A stretch of DNA of 64,000 nt from Porpolomopsis calyptriformis (taxonomy: Eukaryota; Basidiomycota; Agaricomycetes; Agaricales; Hygrophoraceae): the NCBI GenBank assembly GCA_951640195.1, contig OX621171.1:1364001-1428000 (forward strand). The letters run 5' to 3'. Under the pieces are notes generated by a model. It searched no databases. It saw only the letters and a list, made by a program, of their open reading frames with translations, and was not told the origin of the DNA. The stretch's first letter is position 1, and each line of letters begins with the position of its first letter. Shown one piece after another: positions 1 to 11,653 of this stretch. The translations under genes and the position numbers were made by a program.

Positions 1-62
1 TTTCGAGTTTCATAGAGTTCTTGAGGGATAGTATGGTGCAGGAGATTGCCAAGACGGACTAG
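1..62 (+). pseudogene. R gene, exon 3 tail (cut by window edge)
   Basis: The last 19 codons and the TAG stop of the R gene are present. The reading SSFIEFLRDSMVQEIAKTD matches exon 3 of the intact copy at 31807-32093 with one visible change (V to I). Whether the full copy is intact cannot be seen. Function is unknown; the complete copy is described at 31267-32093. Confidence 0.75.
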
Positions 63-207
63 TTTAAATAGTTAGTCGGACATGGACCTCCCCTTCTTGT
101 ATAAATAGTCTGCTGCCAACAAAGATAGTCACCTTTGAAAGAGAACAGGCATAGAAAAGAAGGGAAAACAACAGAATTTCAAGAGAGTGAATGCCAATTT
201 CATGACA
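1..207 (+). mobile_element. 3-prime end of mobile unit R (copy 3)
   Basis: This is a partial copy of the 1.7-kb unit seen complete at 30549-32252 and, inverted, at 15292-16979. It holds the last codons of the R gene, its trailer and the right terminus ending in GACA at 207. The rest lies outside the window. From 208 the sequence is the gag of another element, so R interrupts E5. The target duplication cannot be checked because the left end is missing. Confidence 0.85.
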
Positions 208-1190
208 TCGCCATTAAAAGTGCCAGGTTCAGCAAGCTTGATTTTGCTTGCAACGGGAGTAGTCATGGGTGGAGCAGGTAGGGGGTTGTTTGGAGACAGA
301 GGAGACGGTGTCGGGGGATTCAGATCGGGGTTTGGGTTTACGTCAGGGAGGGGAGTGGGTGGCTCTCGAGGAGAAGGACTTGGTTTTCTTGAGGAAAGAG
401 AAGAAGGGGCAGAAGGAGGCGGGTCTGAAGGTTCGGGCTTGGGTTCAAATTCTATGGAAGCAATCCATTGCTTTGCTGGAGGAGGAGGAGTTCGTCGGGG
501 TCTGAGACCCAGAAAAGAGAACGAGATGGGAGTCCAGGGTACGAAGGTGGAAGGCTCAGATTCGAGTGAAGAGATGGAGGGTAGAAGAGGGGGAAGAAGT
601 TGCGATGAGAAGGGTAAGTGGATCTCGTGATCTTCAGGTGCATCTTCATACTCGAGATCCTCTTCGGGTTCCGAGGCACTGTAAGAGGGCCTTCACGACA
701 GACGAGATGTGGTGTTCAATGATCGAGTATGAGATGGACTTCTCATACATCTTGAGTTTCACGTCATCGAAAGATGAAAATGACGGGGACAGTGACTCGT
801 TCTGTGAGATGATGGGGGTGGTGAACGTGAATGCGAACTTGGAGGTGGATGACCAGCTCTACTTCAAGGAGTGTTGCTGGGTCGGACGGGTCTTCAATTG
901 GAGAGGACGGGGCAGTATCAAAGGATTCCTCAGATGAGGACGACAAAGGGGACAGAGGTGGAGAAGGGGCGAGGTCGGGTTCAAAGAATTCATCGGCCAA
1001 TGGGTTGAGCTGTTCCGTTAGAGAATCAAGCTCGAGTGGCAACAAGTCTAGTGTGGCAGCGGCAGTCAAACATGCGTTGCTAATGAGCTCGGACGTCGAG
1101 GCCTGATGGGGTTCGGGGTTTGTGAGGGAGTAGGGCAGAGGCGGCGATGGAGAGCATGAGGCCAGGGTGGTGGTCGAATCAGATACCGTG
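208..1190 (-). pseudogene. gag: E5 gag, N-terminal part, broken
   Basis: Read on the minus strand this is a Pro/Ser/acidic-rich N-terminal gag region. It begins in a frame containing SELISNACLTAAATLDLLP, shifts frame near 790-830, and continues through an acidic and proline-rich stretch to VASKIKLAEPGTFNGD just before the break at 208. That last motif is the usual entry into the gypsy gag core (compare IKMAKPDEFTG in E8). The gag core itself is missing because R copy 3 is inserted at 207/208. Glycine-rich frames on the plus strand here are shadows. The 5-prime LTR of the element lies at 1457-1740 and the 266 bp between are leader. Confidence 0.6.
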
Positions 1191-1456
1191 TAGGGATGTC
1201 AGAGTCACCCATAGTTTTCTAAATGAGAGAGGTTGGCTTTGCAGAGGGAGCCTGGGTTGGGATTCCAAGGCAACAACAACGGTCTTAAGAAAGATGGGTG
1301 ATGTCAGACGAATCTTGTCCAGAGGCTTTTGCGAAAAGAAGCAGAGGGGGAGGAGAGTTTCGATCTTCTGTTAAGGCGCAGTGGTTTCCCGGTCAGCTTA
1401 GGGGTAGTCAACAGAAAGAGCAGAGACTCCAACCAAAGGTTAGAGGGAGGTGTCTT

Positions 1457-1740
1457 TGTTGAGATCGAAACTAAGGAATACAAACTCTAGCTACACTACT
1501 TATCTACTCTGAGTTTGAATTCTACGACTCAACGACGATCCATGGAATGGCTGACTCAGCTGCTGCACAACTGCGGATGATGTCATTGCCGACCAGTAGC
1601 GGAAGTCCCTCATGTGTGACAGTCACAGGTCACAAGTGACAAGGAAGAAAATGATAAGGGAAGGAAGGTGGTGGGTGGATAAGATAAGATTAGATAGGTC
1701 GCAATAGGGTAAAACGAAAAAGAATGGACGCATCATAACA
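1457..1740 (-). repeat. 5-prime LTR of E5 (minus)
   Basis: On the minus strand the segment runs TGTTATGATGCG...GATCTCAACA, with TGTTA/CAACA ends. It is clearly related to the LTR of E10 at 43239-43629. Both have GTGAC/GTCAC clusters, a run of GATA boxes, the CATTCCATGGA block and the TTCCTTAGT block before the right end. It lies upstream of the E5 gag in the same orientation. Confidence 0.7.
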
Positions 1741-2041
1741 CTTAGCCCCTTTTGAGACCTCCCTAGCCTCTACCTATACCCACCCCCACCTATAATTCCA
1801 CACTCCCCCACTCAACCCCCTTAGCCTTCTTCTAGGCCTCTGCCTTGTGTTTACCCTCCTTGTGCTCCCTCTACCTTCTCTCTTCCTCCCATTCCTACAA
1901 AAAAAAAAGGTCAGTGAAAAGAAAACAAAAAGAAATTTTTTTCAGAGACTCACCAGCAGCTCCCTGACACCTTGACACCAACCCTGCCATTCCTCCAGCT
2001 CCTCCACCAAACCTGCCACCTACACCTCCACATCCCCCTGG
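1741..2041. other. Pyrimidine-rich stretch, no gene seen
   Basis: Plus-strand C/T-rich low-complexity DNA followed by an A-run near 1900. No reading frame or repeat is recognisable. It separates the E5 LTR from the Tc1 relic. Confidence 0.5.
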
Positions 2042-2783
2042 TAAGAAGGAGAGAATAGACTTGGCTTCAAGGTATTAAGATTAGATTATAGAGGACTAGA
2101 AGAAGATAGTGTAGTTAGGTGAAACTAAAATCAATTGCTTGGGATCAGATAGTAGGAAATAGGTATGGAAAAAACTTAATAGAAGAATAGATGGAGACCT
2201 CTATATTAAGATGCTAGAGAAGGAACTTCAATAACTTATCCAATTCTATAATAAGGCTAGAAGACTCATCTTCTAACAAGATAATAACTCTAAATATACC
2301 TACAAGAAGGCTTAAAAGTGGTTGAAGGATTATAGATATGAAGTCCTCTTATAGCCTACCCAATCCTCTGATCTCAATCCTATTGAGTATCTCTAGAGGA
2401 ACTTGAAAACAAGGTTAGCTAACTATAACATATCCTCTAATAGAATTGTAGAGTTGTAGGAAAGGGTGTAAGTAGAGTGGGATAAAATAGAAGAGTATAC
2501 CTAGATATGTGGGAAGCTATATTGAAGGCTAAGGAAGGTTATACCAAGTACTAAATACTAGTAGAAGCTCTCAATAAAATAACTATTTTAATAATATTAC
2601 TAGATTCAAAATAGAATATCTCTAGAAATACTATACTAATTATAATGTTCAGAGGCTTGTTTTAAACCCAACATAAAGGGCTATCCTCTGTAATATTTGC
2701 ATGATTATATCTATTTTATATTATAGGATATAATAGTATTAGTTCAAACTTATTAAATATTGGAATAGCTTTTTAGCCTACTG
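2042..2783 (+). pseudogene. Mutated Tc1/mariner transposon relic
   Basis: The segment aligns colinearly with the intact Tc1 element at 46712-48308. It starts at the part of the transposase near the first catalytic Asp, passes through the DNSK and SPDLNPIE regions and the 3-prime TIR, and ends in CTACTG followed by TA. The left half and left TIR are missing, and roughly 110 bp are deleted around 2170-2190. The transposase frame is full of TAG and TAA codons. Nearly all differences from the intact copy are C to T or G to A, mostly CpA to TpA read on either strand, which resembles repeat-induced point mutation. No protein can be made. Confidence 0.85.
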
Positions 2784-3789
2784 TACTATAGGTATATAAT
2801 ACTATAAGTTTAGTAAGTTTATGTAATTTTCCAATATTCTTTATATAAATTCATCATTAGAAAGCTTATAATAAATAGTGTATAAGAATGTATTATAACA
2901 TATGAGGAAATTATATAGATTATATTACTAGTTAACTTGTTAAGTTATTAAGGGTATAGTTATAAAGGTGTCTAAAGTTAAGCAAGTATGTTCTGCAGCT
3001 TATATAAGCAGATCTACAAAGAAATAGTAAGTTTCATATAGATACTAATATTACAACCCCTATTAGTTAAGCCTTAACCTACCTCTGCAATAGTATTGTA
3101 ATGGCTTAGTCTGGCTATAGCTTAGCTGTCAACCTAGACCAATGTAGGACTGAGCTGGACTGAGCTATTGGATAACTTCCTGTAAGGATTTGCAGATGAG
3201 ATTTCTGTAAATACATCCAAATGTATCCACCTGCCGAGATGCTGAGGCCAGATTGATGAGATTTGAACTCAGCTGACCTGAATAAGGCATTGTAAATCCT
3301 AAAATCTGTAGAGGGGTCTGACCCCCTTCACAAATTGCTGTAACACCTTTTTTGGCTATTAGTTGCTAGTTTTGGAAGTTATATCAATGTGCCCTCCCTC
3401 ACTACAAAACATGCCCTCCCTTGATGCAAAACATGCCCTCCCTCACTGTAAAACTCATGTTAGCAACTCTTGTATTTACTAACCATGTGTATAGACAAAA
3501 GAATCTTGTTTGGTACTGCTAAGCGTGAATTATTATAAGGCGCTTCAATAACTTATTTTTTAAATCATCTTTACTGCCCCCAACTCTTATCCACTCATCA
3601 CTGGTTGATACCACTAATCCTTTCATCTTCAAACTTGTGCATGTTCATTACAATAATCAATGAGCCAGTTTACTTTTGCTGTTGAACCTCTAATGGCATA
3701 AGAAAATCAGCTTGTATGTTTGGGTGAATGATTTTAACTACACACCTAACTATTTTTCATAGCCAAGAATCCCAGATGTTGATAGAAAC
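2784..3789. other. AT-rich spacer without recognisable gene
   Basis: AT-rich sequence with many in-frame stops in all frames. Apart from the short tandem repeat at 3389-3454 nothing is recognisable. It may be a deeply mutated mobile element, but no family can be assigned. Confidence 0.5.
3389..3454 (+). repeat. Three tandem 22-bp units
   Basis: Three head-to-tail units of the form rTGCCCTCCCTyrmTryAAAAC occupy 3389-3410, 3411-3432 and 3433-3454 with a few differences each. Function unknown. Confidence 0.8.
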
Positions 3790-4782
3790 CAATTTAGTTA
3801 ACCACCATTCTCAACATCACATCAAACTGCCAGCTCATACTACCTGCCCCACCTCCCTGTTCTTAGACCCACTACCCCTTCATCCTAGTCCACTTCTGAT
3901 CATGGTGACACCCTTGGTGATATGACAAAAGGAATTAAACAAGAGAGAGATGATGAAATTGAGAAACCTATAAAAAAGTGAGCTGCAGGAAAGTTAGCTA
4001 ACCCAAAGGTACCTGTGACAAAAGGTAAATCGAATGCCAAGGGGTTGAAGCATCCTGGTCACAAGGCAGGTGCTTCAGGTTATAGTCAAGAAGAAATTAA
4101 TGCACTACTCCATTTTATCGAAAGGAACTTACCAATTGGACAGCATGGCTGGGATTTAGTTGAGCAATCATATAACATGTGGGCCAAGAAGTACGAGTAT
4201 AACTCTGACTGCAATGCTAAGGCCCTCCGTACAAAGTTTGATGTGGTACATCCTGATCTATACTACCTACCTAACACACACTGATGCAACTTAGTTTGTG
4301 AATACACCCAAACCAACTAGTAATGTACAAGTTCCAGAGCATATCCAGAAGGCATGGGATATCAATGAGAAAATCAGCATGAAGGCCAGAACCCTAGCCC
4401 TCGACAATCCAGAATTTGAGGATACTGCACCTGCTGAAGTTATTGAAATCACAGATGAGGATAATACAGAAGAGAAGGGCAACACAAATGAGCTGCCAGA
4501 GGAAAAAGCTATGGTCGCAAACACCTACTGTACCCTCAATCCCCTTATTGATAAACCTCCCAAACGATCATGTTCAGGTGCTGCAACTGAAGCACTCACA
4601 TCTATCACATCCATGTTAAACCTATCAGTGATCAAACAGCAGGATGAAGACAAATTTGCTTAGAGTGTGCAAATTGTGTAGCTTACTAGCATCTAGGCTG
4701 AACTCTGAGAGACCCACACATGCATGGATATCCTCCAGGATTGTCTCAATACTGAAACATGTCAGGCAGATTGAGCTGAGGC
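3790..4782 (+). pseudogene. Myb/SANT-like (DUF6818-like) gene relic
   Basis: The frame contains GYSQEEINALLHFIERNLP and GWDLVEQSYNMWAKKY, a helix-turn-helix of the Myb/SANT-like type found in many fungal repeat-associated proteins. A 49-nt GT-AG intron at 4246-4294 joins LRTKFDV to FVNTPKPTSNVQVP in frame, which matches the continuation expected for this family. The C-terminal part is acidic and then coiled-coil-like. In-frame stops occur near 3885, at the KK-stop-AAG position near 3979 and at 4661-4663, with several more before 4780. They look like CGA to TGA and CAG to TAG changes. The 3-prime end is cut by the E6 LTR. The start codon is not identifiable and the family assignment is from memory of the motif. 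Confidence 0.6.
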
Positions 4783-4976
4783 TATAACAGATATGTTACA
4801 TACAGCCACCGTGCTGTGTTTGTATGTATTTGTACTGGATACCTTAAGTACTGGTTATGCTTAGTAAACAATAAGTTTACATCCCACTCCCGCTTATACC
4901 AGATTGCCCCAATACATTGGTTCTGTGCATATCCTGGTATTGAGCAAAGTGTGATAACTTATCCCCAACCCTTACA
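4783..4976 (+). repeat. E6 5-prime LTR
   Basis: It matches 14279-14473 over its full length. The terminal TG has become TA, and the right end is CCCTTACA. No clear TATA box is seen. Confidence 0.9.
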
Positions 4977-4989
4977 CTTTTTTGCACAT

Positions 4990-5005
4990 CCACAAGAAAT
5001 TGTGG
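4990..5005 (+). other. Perfect GNRA-type leader hairpin in E6
   Basis: CCACAA-GAAA-TTGTGG forms a 6-bp stem with a GAAA tetraloop, 13 nt after the 5-prime LTR. In the RNA leader this position suits a packaging or priming signal. That role is inference. Confidence 0.5.
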
Positions 5006-5097
5006 AATATCTGTGTAAATCAACTTTGACTGTAAAAGCTTCCCTGTTGACAACACGGCCTCCATCAATGACGAAGACCCACACGAAGACTTGAATC

Positions 5098-7647
5098 ATG
5101 CAGGCCTCAATGGCGCGCAACTCGCAAGGCAAACTGCCTGACGACAACGACCTGGGAATGGCGCAGACGAGTGCCATCACTGATTCCAGCGTGCCACATC
5201 ACGACCTCAGTGACACCCAAAGATGGCCAGCGTTGGCCGTAAATTCACCCCAGAGTGAACGAAGACATCGTGCCAACTTAGATGATGGCAGCTCCCAACT
5301 CATAGAAAGAGAGGAGTCATCGCCGACAACAAGTCAGCATGTAAGTATGACAATCGACCCAATGCTCGATATGTTAATGCACACCCTAACTGAGGGTCAA
5401 ATGAGGACGGGAGTCCCTTCCTCGTCACAAAACCTGAATGAATGAGTATATGTTCATCAAATGTTAAATCTATTACAGCGTAATGAAATAGATGATCAAT
5501 ATGAGTGACGAGACCTGTCGCCCACACCCAGTCAGATGTCGACTGTGACCCGTACTAAGAGATGACAAGAAAAGCGCCGGCAGAATCGCGAGGCACTAAG
5601 TGAGACACTCTCCAATGTAGTTGATAGGGTCAATGCACTCATTCAGACGAGAACGGGTGGAATTAGTTGTGATGAATTCATGAAGCTAGCCAATGACCTT
5701 AACAAGGTTATAGTGTGTAAGAATAGCGACAACACCCATCGAAATAAGATGGATACAACCATTTGTCCAGATAGGGATGAAGAAGACAAACTTCTGCAAC
5801 AAGCGGAAGCTGAGCTTCGCCGTCCTCAACAAGAAGATGAGGCAAGTTCCATCTATCAGAGACAGTGAGCCATGGCTGATCGAGTTGATAAACATTGACA
5901 TGGAAGTAAGAAAAGGAACAACCGGAACAGATCATTCGAACAAGAAAACAAAGCGGCCTTGAGACCAGGCACATTCACACTCAAGGATAGAGTGGCCATC
6001 CAAAGGTTGAGAAATGGCGACATCCGTGAAACCGGAAGATCCGGCCTAGACGATCAAGGCATCGCCTTCGATGCTTCTGGAGAAACCATAGATTTATGGG
6101 CAGAAGGACAAAATGAGCAGTCCAAACGAGACCGCAGGCCACCCTCAGATAGAAGGCGGTATCACCAGTCAGATGACGGTGATTCAGACGACCCAGATCA
6201 AGGATCGTCTTCTGATGATGAGTCCTATCGTAGTGAAACGACGGACACTGGAAGTGACCAGTCAAGGAATCGACCATCCGACACTACCAGACATGGTAGT
6301 AAGAGAACGTCTAAACAGACATCAAAAACAACAATATGACACAGAAGTTGTAGCCATAAACCTCATAAATATGAGGGGAAAGATCGATGCTCTGATTACC
6401 TTAGAGACATTCATCGTAAATATCATAAATTAATTGATGAACAAGTGGGCAAACCACTGAAAGGAAACCTATCTGGTCTCTGAACCTCATCACCTAAACT
6501 GCCTACTCCAAAAGAGTATAGCGGTGAGGAGGACATTGAGAAATTTGATGGGTGGCTTCAATCATTCTTGAGATAGTTGAAATTGTCCAACTACGCTGGA
6601 CCTAATGCTGAGCCAGAGCGTATCGCTGTAATGGCTATTTATCTTGTGGACAAAGCAAGACAATGGTTCAACGACAATGTCGACAGCGTGTCTAGGCAGA
6701 AACGCTGATGGACATTTAAAGAGGTCATCACTGGACTGTACAACTGGTTCATTCATGAAGCATCCATACAGGATGCTACAATGAAATTCTATTTGAGAAA
6801 GTACACCACAGAAGGTGGTGTCTCAGGATTTTTCTATGACCTTGAGAGGTATGCAGGTCATATGATACACGTGCCTGACTCGTATACATTTAAAACCCAA
6901 TTGTTATTGGGTCTACCTGCAAGGATAACCAACGCAGTTGTCCAGAAAGGTGTTACCGCCGAAACCTCGTCACTTGAGATGATCCTCAAAGTTGCTCAAC
7001 ATGTCGAAGAAAGCATTCGAATAAAGCATCACTACGATGAGCAATGCAAGGCGACATCTGGAGTAACCAGTCAGCCTAAAGCAACCGCGAATATGTGGCC
7101 ACCAACAAACCAGACAACGAATAAAGAGACGCCGTCATATTCGAAGCCAGCATACAATAAGTACGCTAACAAACGAGGTCCATACTGACTGTATAGGCCA
7201 ACTGACAACCGTCAGCCTTACAGACCACAGCTAAATAGACCTAGCGGTTCTGGAAGTAAACCGACGCCGCAGGCGCCGGCATATAATAAGAACCAGACAG
7301 GATCGCCTGGTGTGAAATGCTACGCGTGTGGCAAATTTGGCCACTATGCGACCGATCCGAAATGTCCCAATTTTGGGAAACCCCGAATGGCAGCAATCCA
7401 AGAGGGGGAAGATGCATTCAAAATGGTAGCAGAAGATGCTATCGACGAGAATGATCAAGAGGCACATGAGCTTCAAAACAACTACAGAATCATAGTTGAG
7501 GAAGAGGAGGACGATCCTTTACAAGGATCACAGTATACATCACAAGGTGAAGAGTATCACCTCTAGGAATATGATGAGTATGAGGAGTACTCACAAGAGG
7601 AAGACGATAGTAACATCATCAACAAACAGATACGTTCAATAAGAGAA
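5098..7647 (+). pseudogene. gag: E6 gag region
   Basis: The frame starts at ATG 5098 (MQASMARNSQGKLPDDN). It passes through a charged N-terminal half, a capsid-like block with EDIEKFDGWLQSFLR and KARQWFNDNVD, then FFYDLERYAGHM, and a zinc knuckle CYACGKFGHYATDPKC near 7318. The knuckle has an extra residue before the last Cys compared with CX2CX4HX4C. An acidic tail (VEEEEDD) leads without frame change into the protease. At least ten in-frame stops interrupt it, almost all TGA, at positions where Arg (CGA) or Trp would fit, plus TAG at 7564. Gag would form the particle and bind the RNA; this copy cannot. Confidence 0.85.
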
Positions 7648-8217
7648 ATGAGTAACTCTGCTCATGAATTTATAGCATCTATAAATGACAAACAAGTGTT
7701 AAAAAAGGACACTCAACCCAAATCATGGGTTCATAAGTCCAGCAGGCAGCAGGACTGCCCAGCGAAGCTGAGCATGAAAGTAAGGCCTTTAGTGGCTCGC
7801 ATGGAATTAAACGGCCTCGTAGCCATTGTAATGTTCAATACAGGCAGCACCTCTGATGCCATTAGCCCAGAATTTGCAAGAGTCGCAAATTTGAAAATAT
7901 ATCAGTTGAAGGACCCTGTTCCAATCCAACTAGGATGCTGCGGTAGTAGATTGCGGATTAACTACGGTACTTACTATCCTGTGCGATATGAAAGTATTGC
8001 AAAGAAATACTACTTCGATATCGTAAATATCAACAGATTCGACGCTATAATTGGCATTGGTTTCATGCGTGAATTCAAAATTACGCTAGAGCCTAGCGCG
8101 AACCAGATAATGGTCTGCAGGGTAGCCACTCCTGCTCTTACTGAAGGGGAGGAAAATGACGAAATCATGTGCAGACAATCCCTGCGACGAACCGAACAAA
8201 GGTCTGCTGAATGACTA
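7648..8217 (+). pseudogene. pol: E6 aspartic protease region
   Basis: Retropepsin-like domain in the same frame as gag. The flap and core are recognisable (VRPLVARMELNG, then FDAIIGIGFM, the usual DIILGxxWL-type motif). The catalytic motif reads FNTGSTSDAIS where the family has D-T/S-G-S, so the active-site Asp is Asn here, as one G to A change would give. The domain ends at a TGA (8212-8214) just before the reverse transcriptase. It would cut the gag-pol polyprotein; without the Asp it should be inactive. Confidence 0.8.
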
Positions 8218-9990
8218 GTGGACGCAGAACCGAAAGGTTCTGCAGGGAAGATGTCTGGACAGGATGTCATAGAAACCGACAAACCAAAAGAGTTTGTTGA
8301 GGAGTTTTCAAGAAAAAGGTGTTCAGACGTGAACACAAAGAAAATAAAAGAGAGTACCCCTACCGGGTCTAATGAAAAGATGCTACTGAGTGTAGCTCAA
8401 ATTGTTCAACCGAACGAAAGGACCAAAACGTCCCTAACACACGAGGACAGACCTCACCTTCGAGCCAAATGGATTGAAGCGTGCCAAGATATTATGCACG
8501 GAGTACCCGAGGAATTACCTCCGGTATGTGGTGTCAATCACCACATACCTCTTATTGACAAAGATAAGAAGTACAATTATTACCTTCCAAGATGTCCGGA
8601 CTCGCTAAAGCCTCAGCTTATGGTGAAGATTGTGTGGTATATGCGCGCTGGATGGTGGGAATTGGTGCAAACTGATCAAGCAGCTCCGATGCTGTGCATT
8701 CCAAAGAAGAATGGCACTCTACGGATGCCAATTGATTGTCATAAATGCAACGACAATACTTTGAAGGATGTTACGCCCTTTCCTGACCAAGACCAGATCA
8801 GATATGATGTGGCCGGCGGAACAATAAGGTCCAAAATCGACTTATCAGATGCTTATGAGCAGGTATGGACAGTACCTGAAGATGTGCATAAAAGCGCGTT
8901 TGCAACTATATATGGCACCTACATGAGCCATACAATGCAGATAGGAGACTGCAATGCACCCACTATGTTCCAGCAGGTAATGACAATGATCTTTCAAGAT
9001 TTTATCGGCATATTCATGCATGCCTATCTCGACGATCTATTCGTCTATAGTGCTTCCATCTCGGAGCACAAAAAACACTTAGGTCTCGTGTTTGGTAAAC
9101 TACGAGAATACAAGTTCTACCTCCAAGAGGAGAAGTGCAAACTGTATGCCAATGTAATCGACTGTCTAGGTCATAAGATAGACGACAAAGGGCTACACGC
9201 AGACACCGATAAAATGGCGAGAATACGCGATTGGCGACAACTGCGCAATTACAACAATGTCTAGAAATTTATAGGACTCGTACAATATCTGGCACATTTC
9301 CTGCCAGATATCTCAAGTTATACAGGGCCGTTAGCAGCCATGACTGCGAACGGGCAACTGTTCGCGTGGAGACCAATCCACAATAAATGCTTTGAAACGA
9401 TAAAGCAGATATGCTGCTCGACACCTATACTAGAGCTGATACGTCACAAGAAAGATGAATCCATATGGGTCATCTGTGATGCCTCAATACATGGCGTCGG
9501 TGCAATGTATGGACAAGGTCCTACCTGGCAAACCTGCAGACCAGCAGGATTTATGTCATGAAAGTTTACAGATGCTCAACAGAATTATCATACATTCGAG
9601 CATGAAACGATCGCGATACTCGAAGCCCTCCTTAAATGGGAGGACAAACTGATAGGATATCGGGTTCACGTTGTGACCAACCATCAAGCTCTTGAGTTTT
9701 TCAAGACACAAAGATGCCTGTCTAGCCGACAAGCTCATTGGATGGAATACCTGTCCAGATTTGACTTTGACATAACATACATCAAAGGGCAACTGAATAA
9801 AGTTGCTGCTACATTGTCACGTTATTATGAAAGTGATACATGGTATGACGCTCATCCTATGAGTGAATACATAGACGTAGATATACGTCTAGACCCAGAA
9901 AAGGATGATCTCCCTTGGGATCATCTAAACAAAATTAATACTGGAGCCATCGAAATGAAGGCTATCCAGGTTGTCGAAGACATTCAATGA
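8218..9990 (+). pseudogene. pol: E6 reverse transcriptase and RNase H
   Basis: RT motifs appear in order: PMLCIPKKNGTLRMPIDCHK, SKIDLSDAYEQVW (first catalytic Asp), then HAYLDDLFVYS with the YxDD pair, then DCLGHKIDDKGLH. A TAG at 9262-9264 replaces Gln in the VQKFIGL connection. RNase H follows with VICDASIHGVGAMYGQ and the LSSRQAHWMEYLSRFDFDI block near 9718, then GQLNKVAATLSR. Further stops are TGA 9559, TGA 9988 and a TAA two codons later. The frame is the same as gag throughout. Confidence 0.9.
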
Positions 9991-11653
9991 CGCTAAAGCA
10001 ATCGTCTTCTTGAAAGAGAAGAAGATAGAGATGCACAAGCGGCAGCACTCGCGCTAGTTCCGATTCCAGAAATGGAACTGATGAAAAAATTAAGATTGTC
10101 CCCGGATGACCCAACAATATTCCAATCCTGTAAACGGGGAGAGAACTTGCGTGCTCGTATAGAGCGTGATGAATTGCTGACAGTAGTGATTCGCGGAGGA
10201 TACATAGCTGACGCATTATTCAGCAAGGTTCTTGAGAACCCTGATCACCATAAGGCATTCACTGTCCGTGAAGGCCTGATTTGGTCCAAGAATTTGGGGG
10301 GAGAGGAAGTACTATGTATCCCATCTGCAAAGATGGGACAAGAATCAATTTTCGGCCTGATCATTGATCAAGCACACTCAATAGTGGGCCATTTTGGTCC
10401 ACAACATACTGCTGACTATGTAAGATGATGGTACTGGTGGCCTAAGATATTTAGCCACATTAAACAATTCTGCAAGTCGTGTCAGACTTGTCAAACGTCG
10501 AAAGATGATATGCAGCACCCAACAGGACTGTTGCATTCATTACCCATACCCACGAAACCATGGCAATCAATAGGAATGGACTTTATTGGTCCGTTTCCTG
10601 AAATTGATGGGTACAATTACCTATGGGTAGTCATTTGTTGAATGACATCAATAATCCACCTAATTCCAGTGAATACCAAAACAAAAGTGTCAGAGCTTTC
10701 ATGGATCTACTTAAAAGAAGTAGTAAGGCTTCACGGCCTTCCCGAAAGTATAGTCTCGGACAGAGACTCAAAATTTACCTCCAAATGGTGGAGCGAACTT
10801 CACAGGCTCTTAGGAGCTAAACTACTGATGTCTACATCTTTCCATCCTCAGACGGATGGTGCAACTGAATGAGCTAATCGTTCAATAGGTCAAATCCTCC
10901 GAGCAACTGTAAGCTCGGATCAACGAGACTGGATCGCAAAGATCCCGATAACCAAATTTGCGATTAATGCGAGTATCAGTGAAGCTACAGGCTTCGCCCC
11001 GTTCAAGCTGAACAGAGCATATATGCCTGCTATGATTAAGCAGGTAGAAAATACTGCTGAGACACCACCAGGTGTCCAAGCATTTGCTCAACAAGCACTG
11101 CAGAATCTGGCAGCTGCTCACGACGCGATCATTACGCATCGCATATTTCAAAGACACTATGCTAATCAGCGTAGAAGGGAAGAACCATCAATTAAAGTAA
11201 ACGACTAAGAACCTTAAACTACCACAAGGTAGAGCAGGGAAACTACTGCCAAGGTTCATTGGGCTATACAAAGTCATACAGGCCTTTCCTAGTGAATCCA
11301 ACTATGAGTTGGAACTCCCCGATGAGCTCGCGAAGCGACGGATTCATCCATGCTTTCACATAAATTTGCTGCATCCACACCATCTGAATGATGATGTGTT
11401 ATTCCCTAACCGAGCGTCAGTAGATGCTTATGACTTTGGTGAACCACTTCAAACTGGATGGTTAGTTGGCGGGATAGTCAGCTGTAGGTGGGACAACCGA
11501 AAGCTTGAGCTGGAGGTTCGTTGGAACCTCGGAGACACAACTTGGGAGCCTATCTCATCATGTAAAGAGCTTAGCACTCTAGATAAATATCTAACCCTAA
11601 TGGGTGTAGATACCCCTCATCAACTGCCGAGATGGCCAGTTAAGAGGCACTGA
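9991..11653 (+). pseudogene. pol: E6 integrase with chromodomain-like tail
   Basis: The integrase zinc-binding part (DQAHSIVGHFGPQHTADYV, then CKSCQTCQTSK) is followed by the core: IGMDFIGPFPEIDGY, SDRDSKFTSKWW and SFHPQTDGATE. The last motif is followed by TGA where ER is usual. Stops at 10426, near 10638 and at 10870 are TGA; near 11206 two TAA and a TAG precede a frameshift. The C-terminal frame (11309-11653) has a PCFHINLLHPH block and a chromodomain-like end with VRWNLGDTTWEPISSC. Chromodomains guide insertion toward methylated histone H3 in chromoviruses. That role is family knowledge. Confidence 0.85.

Noticed and set aside
187..1374. Glycine-rich plus-strand frames near the window start
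   Set aside because: They mirror the Pro/Ser-rich minus-strand gag of E5, which has a gag motif at its end and an LTR in the right place.
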